Source of the DNA: Nocardia wallacei
GTDB taxonomy: Bacteria > Actinomycetota > Actinomycetes > Mycobacteriales > Mycobacteriaceae
Direction of reading: 5' to 3'
DNA: 64,000 nt
Assembly: GCF_014466955.1 (NCBI RefSeq)
Contig: NZ_AP023396.1
Span: 1,860,001 to 1,924,000 of the forward strand
A program made the position numbers and the translations under genes. Under the pieces are notes generated by a model. It searched no databases. It was not told where the DNA came from and saw only the letters and a program-made list of their open reading frames with translations. Shown here one piece after another: positions 60,601-62,913 of the stretch (position 1 is the stretch's first letter; every line of letters starts with the position of its first letter).

Positions 60601-62359
60601 CGACCGAATGACGAGTACCGTCCCTGGCGCGCAACGTATTTCGGACCGTGCGGTACTGACGCCGGGCACACCGAGGCGGCTGGTGATCGTCGGCGGTCCG
60701 GGGGAACACCAGTCCGTGCTGGCCGATCCGCGTGTGGTCGCGGCGAGGCGTGGCGCACAGGTCGAATACTGCCACGTACAGATGCAACCGGGCGGCGAGC
60801 CGCACGTATGGACGATGACCGCACCGACCGCAGTGCCGCGATCGGCGCCGCCGAGATTCCTGCACCTCGCCGACCAGGCGACTCGACACCGCATGGCGCG
60901 CATTCGCACGGAACTGGGCACCACCGAGGTCGGCCGATGGGCGCTCGAGGTATTGCACGACGTGAAGATCGTGCAGACAACGAATCCCGCGGAGGCGGGC
61001 TACAAACCGGTCCGGCACCGATTGGTCCTCGACGCCGGAATGTCGGACGAACACCATATGGCTCACCTGGTACACCAGGCAATTCACGTCGAGGTGGCCC
61101 GAAGCAGGGAATCGATCGAGACCGTCCGCGCCCAGCTGACCTTGCCGCGAGAAGCGTATATCGATGCGCGGATCGACGAGGAAACCCGCGCGCACGCCAT
61201 GGAAATCGTTGCCGCGGTACAGCTTCGAGCCGCCGGATATGACGTCCCGGAGCCGATGGGCATGACCGCCTACACCGAGGCCTACTATCAGGCACGGTCG
61301 GACCTGGCCGAGAACATGGCCCCGGACGGGCAAGCGGTACCCGACCGGTTGCTGCCGGTGCTGGATCGGATGGCGAACGACGCCGGCCTGGCAGCGCTGC
61401 GGCCGGAGGTGGAAGCGCATCCGGAGTCCTACCCGGATTCCTACGGCAAAGCGTGGGATGACGCCCAGGGCGTTCAGCCCTTCGCCGAGCAGGTCCAAGC
61501 CGCCCGCAGGAGCGGTGAGCGGTCGGTGCGAGCACTCGATGGCGGCGCCGATGTCATCGGTGTGCAGAACGTCGAATTGGTTTCGTACAACGATGGCGCC
61601 GTGTATGTCCGTGTGGCGGTGCGTGATTCCCGCTCGCGGCATGCCGCGGTGCTGTCGTCCCGGCTGGGCAGAGCGTTCGATGTGCCGATGCCCCGTGTCG
61701 TCGCGGAGGGCGACGTGCTGTACTTCGAGCCGACATCATGGGCCCTGCCCGTCGAGCTGAGCAGGGTGGGAGTCGGAGCGCCCGGGCTCGGGCTGCACGA
61801 CGCGGTGGCCGGCTTTCCCGATTCCGCCGACCGCGTGATGGTCGAGCGTAGCGACCGGGTTGCCTGGAGTAATCACTACCGCGCGTTCGGTTTCGAGGAT
61901 GCGGCCGGGGAAACGCCCAGTCGGTTTGCGCAGCGGTTCCTGCGAGCACGCGCCGACGGCACTCTCGAATTCATCGCTCACGACGTCCCACGCTCCGAGC
62001 TCGACCGGTTCCGTGACCGGGCCGAGAGGTTGCGGCCCGAGTTCGAACGGCTCGGACGCGCCGACTGGCACGACGTGGTGATGGCCCGGCTCGCGAAGAT
62101 CGTGGCGCATGCCCCTCTCGATACCGTCTCGGGCCAGGAATCCACCGCACGTAGCGAGGCTCCCGATAACGCCCTCGACGCGGCGCACCCGTCGCAACGA
62201 GTTCTCAGGGGTCAGCCGCGCGACGCGGCGGAACCTGTGGTCACAGAAGGCGTGCGCGAGCCATCCACACCTTGGTCCTCGGTGACACCCGCAACCGACG
62301 TCCCGGTAGGTCGCCCGTCTCCACACAGCGAACCTGGTTCCACGCTCGCAACCAACTGA
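36650..62359 (+). CDS. Giant 8569-residue multi-enzyme polymorphic-effector protein
   Basis: One uninterrupted frame from GTG 36650 (GGGAG 13 nt upstream) to TGA. Parts: CpnT/WXG100-like N-terminus (1-345); coiled coil (450-790); SecA-like ATPase (800-1540: GEGKT 856-860, DEMD 1017-1020, QGVGRASRGG near 1506); papain-like modules (Cys1923/His2008/Asp2028; Cys2289/His2365/Asp2380); methyltransferase-like remnant (2455-2600); kinase-like segment (2640-2800); zincin (HEFAH 2931-2935); helical and beta modules (3060-5790); DUF3626-like ADP-ribosyltransferase-like module (5790-6060, YVEAQIH); Cro/C1 HTHs (6145-6430); two M14-like carboxypeptidases (His6543, Glu6546, His6655, Glu6744; His7055, Glu7058, His7168, Glu7257); GNAT (7440-7620); zincin (HEIVH 7727-7731); worn zincin (HQAIH 8142-8146); kinase-like end. 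Domain calls are by eye; several are tentative. Confidence 0.75.
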   Translation: MDDFSPTPVVLARELYEQAVELLPAPVRWLVEMVVFGGDLPRADVSRMRWMAARLREKAASLNEYAEEARSLGVEQDTVGVLGDKVREMLRLHDKGAVRLHDEALILADQADGAANEAEKTLCVMFAFGVQLVWQIYRTLAVAAAAGPAGQVAAASTVESMLVKGRAEAEMMRTGLKQGFAWHAANAVARVTGLGPLQLAVVVGKSAVFPAAVDGGVQLLQWAQGRREMSLIGANGENPNGFDLASIAAMGAGGAGGAVGGAVAGQVASKVFPRVESSRWLLGLVHGTAGAVAGLGAAALVTGWPQDFDQMLAELLNGAAGGAMAAHGSVRARSDAVASAVIDGSGRFRPPDVSVGGRAENTGRGVGPGARGHLMADASSGGNGRSAAGLATHGQPEGIESRGATGHYELSESTVQSGVREAIASNVVRSGVQENRAAVAESGSAGAASSVVNGREAKLRAELADRVAVDDQRVVDARKQLDRALAAVEEGRTALESEIASRDVAAARAAHDAAVSEAVEERFEARKAEEEAAIAAADEQRSRVEAETGERMRAGREALAAARAQWSESRDAHEAAVTVYEASVRGHVEESIGSVQERVDVAGAALARREQEYRDYIRSAEPEAAHLAGLQRGVDRARDRLRGAMAEREALLRALPGEHATELKAAESARNEIVSRWSRRAFRSEVAVREQYWRRALAEHDEVAKAKLRAAEGELQRCTQTYRTARDSLMSDGVRAIDERFRAAAEAGRADIAAYEAGVADRDAAFRAASDKRLRAMMATDELATEYYEEMLYEGDASDSVAVPASPDALLKGITEGTRAERYLAMRKWAELTTGKDMRVTQRIAWGLELADMKTGEGKTLLTTVKTIDDAIQHGVAYVWTSSDSLVLETIASVEQVTRSEHGDLPVDTYRLAEMSQDGDFPEAAPGRGQMFVGTPENAEFLVLRRGKAFLDRLREGGASDEEITGLRERLFPRLKEHRLPLDAIKEALDEAAEQHGLDAEFEPLPGGRGAKVHTIDEMDTVVDGREAVLSPGASGNEDPEVVARLEEVWQRFKAAQRLPGGLTAADFGRPDGTRGFWRATLSPEAIAKLNRVPGKEVTAADAEMYTSAALAEWARVRNSDYIEGRGDIDPHGAEPVGGETVGSDSVQGPGDATSGSGGKVLLIASDTNDQLQANREEGTETRTQGLVGQFMDLKEGVPVRANLPEEALYISVDQLIGSSYLGRPTGYSGTLKIVEAELYDRYGIAGVPENPPYYVSQLERHYPLNDEARHHKLAQMGRDVVGELRLTPVFDENGVLVGVEQHGRPQLNEHMDNRNIRGDDVREDENGNRIRLHGWRDKFDHEKGLVDWVDQITHDHVQALSRAYPLLDACERAGAPAGEVAALRQRIAQAPPVEVIRSMLDAAAAHYGVEVRFDSVDGLPVADGIGLEYLVLDARTSDEHGTGEAAKRWANDRIKNAWGAPGTVAFVNKEYLRGTDWEPTPESIALGGTLARMDGGPSRGQRAFEQGVGRASRGGTSTDRAAGGTPGTFMQYLSPEDFHGTVANHGVTEQVVMFTDAVTAQRAAAAEHAVHNTADSRAALDRADRAVAAAERVLREHAAPAQMRAVEHHLLATGRTQHAHTPPAAAAAPHAVAPDQANASPYAVVPGQANASPYAVVPGQTNDSPHVVAPGRTNAFAQAVAPGQDAALVPVMDGGFAPEPVRSALPAAGSHSANSFVGPQHPAERFARLAGWLRIPAAIPGAIAAPLDDEDDDLPDRSQPDTSAAVQALNRLHAGLPPAATETLNQHLDHPAPAAVVHDPTLSDKQALHQLEDRRDRLSGELGLRPGQVAGAEGIRLVGDMMERARQELSEALATLPRPPAEVDVGIARAVIADAVAHLAQTTSTDTEAPAQPMVEAASKYLALTALLDLVVSVHQRTPNGCVNNAVTMMRVLYPDNQHSYRMPEHTPLAGHGSAEVQFASGGGDFATFDSLDTAAESLANRPGGASWVVYNWVDTDGGKVGKVRSHLVLLHNRSDRQDKPDLVVLDINAGNIRSATRPEDLSGPKALLKRSVRFEEWKKKQGRHIERLSRKDSRVWAIEFDSGGNVLERDSEPRNPAASVPLANVVSLASRRDHAPPQVRLDELRPTGHRPSDSQPHIDDVPTSATELWPETGDVLSEQRFQQFLGMYATDITIGTLSDRIARIAREEGVDPATFGDPSRWSEVSDELRRALERRELFLRRSAELHSLASEAKRALLDFFRYRSEIAGRRDHAAAEYRRLSGLLDAKLAEHLPGQVYVHPHDIEKYCAAAALMDIRDITGNPDIRLLHRDVSPTGTPLFEVAAASGAHPVAYENHSQLAEQLLGSGDGATALVFDHYEDGGAHSYVMTSNGNEVAVSDWNGSKLHSFPRQSLRQVKVVYGFLFGPRLEESIGRPLEPMDEITRRELIELSNKYTWLVQEQDGLKRLRQTLGSIDVDHPNRALDLAEVERRLRRIPGDKLQIAYIANAKIAGRQLVAVHPDHVGIIPDASLDNVNLTTVSFRKFLPTSDLLPNLLRIMKPGGTATIRVEEPMFRLDTRPREVARHLANAGFTGVAFHHNGTPFTLSAIPTETDGDYEIRVVKPAAAVDRKPRSSIGARPPDEQYNRSAGPDDIPDGMRIHPMPGRPGVTIELISFDDGSRILRETYDNTDEAVAEWTNTWIGRYMGAPIAEVLWQEPQYHVLYREHRSLHRGTADPRVADMLGLFHAITGQASPLAAVFVRRVGRRRQWQDHHLRRQDIIDVGRRVREFWDYLFQTPYPEAVRWTMRETHMNATIALGEIAAHAEHPQLMAGLDLETQAKVRLVETFKSRHPYLEVTGFDSPYISEQVAEVILGRLDELLDRYRYAPGYQKLRTNIRALRIDLLSPQTRGLMSPRYDERTDTVSGADLTFNLLIAAEQDAEKTYAYVAAHEFAHAIDQATGFELSQHIPAVLREAHTKLERLGLDESYEEWLGPLPLAHPVPGKEAEAAEETMAIGFAHAEINFDDPVVGSANWVIHEYVTKLRQPDIGPEFRIDPRLRITGPTGGIGNRPPQDPHEGPEEQSPAASRLTESPEMSAAEALHARLAEEVRYRAGLQGLRASVAGETRPSDMQQLRDASVRGLSELLGREILQDVARRVSDPDYDAEFSREREVVQAEIIRLIEQEPEGYRRVERVLEPLLRRLRALDHDEWRELGRRMEAGAFRWLGGWILRGILLQHPMRQDLPEVVARLDLSQAAQHGDLLAMIGTAAADPVTAVASGGDELAEWRLLGERAGTGSPVRELVAAVSAYLDHGRITDLTHELLSANRAVHAAYRRDQQRRLGNMSSETQNIQAETGQIVTESAAAPEEIRDLLDELARVEKLRDQWAESWVSLRDLGTRRERATGLPSIRAEFERLTAALRWEIMRQGTHFAEADPNPGRVERVIAELAGRASSGATDEGMLERLENAKRWRRLYFLLRYADRYEQLLTEVDTRLGEIRRVRDQLTTDWAPDSWQPVPGWGPAGAPREFTPLPQAAARARDWGRRIAAAAERKRRFSADTLARASRLGIDDAETLSPRELAEVVDDRAAGYDDLSRALGELSHASSALAEVQAEAFEIENGSVDLESRMVLDDFARVAERSLRLEAATDLAEEVIRSEVIDRGGRRLAPGVGVLEIDGTAPKILVAGPVSRVEHLLERIDSADFENLIRRGVQLVGFHVVVDEQGRVFVHEVVPEPAATPASGPEPTGDEHSRRPAHETFAERLEVWRTERRLGTRVSATARDEHAWRSAHDAITDRLDSWLSAGGIGTRLTPCVAFLPDSSGDGGVVVVAAPLGGHDVALAELVTANPRFAGVGERPEFDCRYLAVLPGIEGPIVAEISAAVARNPDGAALPPGVAASHRAASAVETEGILLGEYLRYRRLGLVRVGFRDWLAQLGEMCFGDEGLKRDGTVQAFAAAAAEAQPTVDEDRPDPTAVLIRVAGRSFPLPDLSGPPSGTAVGSVSLVGTVDIGGVTAEVELFDDGGVWRVAPPRGDGQPGDVLSRWFEGRSDTDPDRLLDRLAHLLNDGEAALTTVDAGVAAAEVDSRSRTPHVWRLRGFAIGSPVEISLTRDRRGWRSTVTSGPNSEILNLTGAKSLNRMAQELTAMLRISNNESEAGGSRPSQITLSPDEIREYHELVRQADAAAGRSRACAEELDTLAGRLGMASPEVLEMADPAARTAVLASLRGAVARDRAALAAEIGVDPSELESIPIIDAEHDLWRNRIEAREADIDTLARLLAHREQLAAAVSRARRDRDAALTRPVVAAELERSDRSRQLGPGIVFHPNLAGRHGLLVVIAPPNGHAAALTALALEHREFADASYRLGLRIHYLRVDPQPDGRIAIEQIEPQAAGVPIDRRNEARLHLLHQYLVFRKAGVLTAGFREWLRQLGAGAFTKWPESARVGKGLARSTAVVSEPLVAPLELIEMGRRTVRADPALDPRHPAHVLHRLHTHRAAPLPLGERHRGDPSAQTDLNPSAHLETHPISLDVMADYVVLERRGRTWHVATDTGQAFSDLLAVHFPDLTGKTPRELIEQLENLVRAPPRVYDSAPSGLPKTGLLTAFDSARLGPGTPRITVPEDRAAEVPRRGVTGTEAARWAGANWHRGGYSDAAELVEQVRRSRGTVVGVVDLGTAAPAFTVRMDGDVITVEEQIFRLGPRGAAVPDVRTVRGDEAVDAWAAHLMRVSGPEATFHGLAWKSDGTPENPLLPGRKPSGVPGREIPLRLIGGRRDLPEEIGHRPPEEPAVGARRDDPIVEYNTRRMQAVRRYDNDYGLTPLVDADGRTLPPEGIFASVDAEGVLRMQVRASERTPRVFAMVAQMEAEIGHLVTGIQDFWTVTYDGLTTNIDVFNTLLRENPELSPEDAAARTFTGRMAARRGLTRVRFEHLDGHRGDYRHVVVTFTAPDAGDRRTVADQPDYSAIAATIHGRDLPGDSSTPVETTLGGALDTERPPPGSIAAVIAGTDHGMHRIDARPTDDEQAPADAHGDDDASPPGLIGHRPPDDAESRPDTVGANLAWVRDMAVADLARRREADAAPAPVDLARPVAGVPDPMADRIRNIDALMSALRLARSERRRAAARLEQAVAACPDLEEIPARPGSNEVRRASGLRDEARARLAEIFRTAPDGPSGEAADQLRRLDAVVDATYQFDYDERRLVALTELVAHLDRWARRVLAADPPAAERHNALPGGQRVDSDTLDDLLRGAVRRLAFDSALPGEELDRIRRAADRRAQTQRDLLPALLGRSRVDAADLLRHGSPTHDDWAAELAEAGRSLGRIADIPADHFESPDRVQMTLEDLADRYRRDGWPEEAKRAFRRLRRAHRVTATVAEIRRMEERARRIDALDAAFRDVAAWQERARVRGHAAVDLERAYHRLSAVGQRLDALARELAAAQPSVRRNRYQRLADKYGLRLWRLRPGWDDQRKLDTELGLARYRLRSTFAVDRTTMPGDELVQLIRRAVEPPGQSGREWTPAQPEATDQQVKSADVQKLEDLHDLSDYAEAAERERTLFAELDYCLANVARELVFARSGLGDFRDTERRATLGRDLAGLRSDAVATADVAAWNLAKIGVPSVSDSVWQLRPGSPGEAQVLAEHDEIRDYLAAAWGMAANSVTAEEADNRSATATSDEEYFALERFRTLDAMLDNARRFHRYDTWIRAIDALAKALDDARWREVVEATQVGERRGENRSWLHALEARRRELDTLAGQRAARPPGRRDDVDARLDELLGEVAAEITVRSIRLSDSGEHSGDGPQYPIGTGLVPEPPDPVTLAHARRDLDRQFRERFGDREPMPIELEDFSMEPLSRLQQYAHVDWNIDKLAVSLGMPSAQLREHMRGELRAAVSGKSVAIRIDAEKLLSVLHDGVYRSNRSPGGERAAFEQLWFGGEPTYGYVAVDGVRPAGLPGLDVLSTGYGGEQIFLKPRVREYTTFTVGDHEVHKTRVIASPLTDPLEWSFGAASDAAHDNPGLVGINRNYAGQPFRGSIYVEAQIHRDITVDDIEFVVLQQDPSAQLRSALEHRGIDWRVLNNRTIAEHGSDSERAAAIGRLEEDLARLRTSRRYTSPDPSIRQLNADMEHRLRTDLALLRRSVGTDDPLDGPEYPIGARPPDDEATSMAGRARDTRLPRPRPGDRPQDWLREIRRHLGLSAGQMDDLIGATDGTWAAAEAPVDPRPLTDDQVRALLRRTPGARTLYATVAERFYPGLHSRPDIVGRSLRGIRETADVRIERFALQLGALEVTVRHRELAQHLPPSRGAWEAHLRALAACLSEQVDDGTPLGAVLEIFRRQFGLTREQIAETMSVPTEMIDEIETMVSVPSRSTVEAYLLALLPAVPRYPEGFDTLRHYLKHLRQTAGFSQSELAEEARMLTVAMVRNVESGRTPPSKEIIELYLRVFSPGAVTYQDLTETFHEVPSDIGARPPDHRDEMPDAVDGARGSDTSTRHEFLPDEPVAGWRVDTAELIDTYVGDTPPSYEQLRMRLRELAGRYPDEVAFFREIGSSSEGRPIELLSLYGGPNNIELVVDPHPMEPVGRATALAAAEFFCSRPELWSLYSLHIVVSADPDSAVSNRPPARAVGPVDLSAYYTGMHRSLSTPDWAVPATIPVPERKFSSAVPLPETLTLMTISKAIKPFFRWVGHNADFGGAYIFFGISGDRYVRALSKRIPRLFAEIATRHGIPISPHPIDIALNPDSAEKLGPGVFTEMNLPVGANTGRFAAWFGALSTNIEVPEWSVRPSSVTRSEAIELLKQRAAVFESLVPRVPADIIASEFGRAAAKMIRFLPGEADALQRNPDKLFEPGIVHRPPLRRLGGLLRRIDAALAANPGRAELLALREDVSRYFLEWIEFQRADQDPVWLPLRSTAGMQLELIFSLIPMARATHSDAHVTGEMSTPWSRLKNEPIGDRPIDTGPAGEPAGSQRYSPIDTRRDEPKPGLRRSEPLSTPWALVYQSAPAAQPSDEDGVVDSMWTADGARLIDEYVGDTSPTYEELRRRLRDLAERHPEDVARFSEIGRTREGRPMELLSIYGGPRNILLIVDPHPMESVGRATALALAQYVLTEPGLRSEVSYHFIVCSDPDTAVLNAPPARTVGPVDLAAYYTGIARPIRHPEWSFPAAVPVPGSRWDSEVPLPETLAQMAMIKALRPLLMSRSLHNIDSEGGHLYFGISGGGWVRELGPQIPELFADIAARHAIPVQAIPGDVTARPSWYQHIGNGVYANRWVPGHAFSGTFVGYYGGLPMTIEVPEWITRPSVLTRSQAADLFEQRAAILSELVDRLPSEMPASVFGPAVEAFITSLYEKSEQLRRDPSAKFVPQAVHRWPLRGIAALLRHIDEALVSDHENSELEAIRADVNTNFLEWIQFQRDDQNPVWRPLRSTAGMQLEFILATIPRALQVADRAEWRDRMVVPSDDRELDDASGTAPPTEGAALPGLTIEAATAADVEDLSQRFGKPWILEDRLQRQGRGDGVLFVARRDGSPVAHGYLWLEDAEEPEIRSGLPGVALINHLEVADGLQGRSIGSELIAHMERYARVEAGRDRIALAVLPGNTAAARLYERLGYADWGRGTVQCYDIMERADGSRVRVPDPEQARVLVKDLGLRPLSDDSRSPPSLPAFTTTGGEPQRGGPDTDGVGAEAVLGRHAMDSTPDQVKELLRHTRVGRRVLASLESMPVRERFELMGEGGHYGGVWVGSALTATVFTSGHDYAAQALNLAHEIVHAEFFVEARTVRDPLSMSIDEYVGAMVAEETACFRIMAELAAELRSLGLDIPPQVTEAGYDEAYDKATRRRASAVPNPEQRHQQAHESALKASEQEVATFEWADGRSYRQFYRDAYRALERGARTRPPAGTAATVGHPRRYDPTPEGAERLRRAALRHDHDVVSANELSRRLAETAAELGVAGGPRSITRARVEKEIAALKTELATGAPDRLPALRRRQHRWRELSDMADEYGRLDASIHRMKAMEDILAADVVDRMTSTVPGAQRISDRAVLTPGTPRRLVIVGGPGEHQSVLADPRVVAARRGAQVEYCHVQMQPGGEPHVWTMTAPTAVPRSAPPRFLHLADQATRHRMARIRTELGTTEVGRWALEVLHDVKIVQTTNPAEAGYKPVRHRLVLDAGMSDEHHMAHLVHQAIHVEVARSRESIETVRAQLTLPREAYIDARIDEETRAHAMEIVAAVQLRAAGYDVPEPMGMTAYTEAYYQARSDLAENMAPDGQAVPDRLLPVLDRMANDAGLAALRPEVEAHPESYPDSYGKAWDDAQGVQPFAEQVQAARRSGERSVRALDGGADVIGVQNVELVSYNDGAVYVRVAVRDSRSRHAAVLSSRLGRAFDVPMPRVVAEGDVLYFEPTSWALPVELSRVGVGAPGLGLHDAVAGFPDSADRVMVERSDRVAWSNHYRAFGFEDAAGETPSRFAQRFLRARADGTLEFIAHDVPRSELDRFRDRAERLRPEFERLGRADWHDVVMARLAKIVAHAPLDTVSGQESTARSEAPDNALDAAHPSQRVLRGQPRDAAEPVVTEGVREPSTPWSSVTPATDVPVGRPSPHSEPGSTLATN
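41541..41710 (+). repeat. 36-nt in-frame tandem repeat
   Basis: Units begin at 41541, 41577, 41613, 41649 and (partial) 41685. Each encodes a 12-residue unit of the type YAVVPGQANASP. They form a proline-rich spacer between the SecA-like ATPase and the papain-like modules of the giant protein. Units 2 and 3 are nearly identical in DNA, which suggests recent slippage or recombination. Confidence 0.85.
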
Positions 62360-62435
62360 ACAGCCGCATACACCGTTCGTGCCCAGCGCTGTTCGGTGAA
62401 TACCTGCGTCGTCGGCGCCGTCGGGCGGAGGCCCG

Positions 62436-62552
62436 TCGACAATTGCGAGTGGAATCGAACTGCACCTGCGGAAGATCTTCAACAAGCTCGAAGTGCGGTC
62501 TCGCTCCGCACTCGTCCGGGTCGCCCTCACCGGAGACGAAGGCAACGGCTGA
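62436..62552 (+). pseudogene. Remnant of a LuxR-type HTH C-terminus
   Basis: The frame ending at TGA 62550-62552 reads IELHLRKIFNKLEVRSRSAL, the last helices of a LuxR/FixJ HTH (compare TIDYHLRKVFAKMGVSSRAE in the gene to the right). The expected upstream HTH part is missing: an in-frame stop lies at 62397-62399 and the residues between are low in character. A broken regulator gene directly after the giant gene is the best reading. Confidence 0.5.
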
Positions 62553-62913
62553 CGTTGTCCGGAAATTTTCGGATCCGGCAGCTACAGTATTCGATTCCGA
62601 TTCTCTCTCATGCTATTCTTCTGCATTCGATCTGTTCTGCTGCCGCGGCGGCATCGATGCTGTCCGGGTAGTGCCGCGTGCCGACGTAGGCCGATTTGCC
62701 GTCGTGAGTGTGGCTCCGAAGAACGTGTTCGAATCTTTGCCGCCGAGACTGACGCGCATTGTCCGGTTCGCCGACGGCGGGACCTCAGTCTGCCCGTCCG
62801 ACACGGTAGACGATATCGGCGAGATCGCCGGTCTCGTCGTGTCCCACGAAAACGGGCGAGTCAGCCGATGCCGTCCTGTGCGGACCGGCGTACGGACGGC
62901 ACGGTCACCGGTA
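62553..62913. other. Intergenic stretch without a clear gene
   Basis: An AT-richer segment lies at 62560-62640. Open frames on both strands cover 62640-62910 (plus: RFAVVSVAPKNVFESLP; minus: antisense), but neither has a ribosome site or known motif. I do not call a gene here. Confidence 0.35.
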
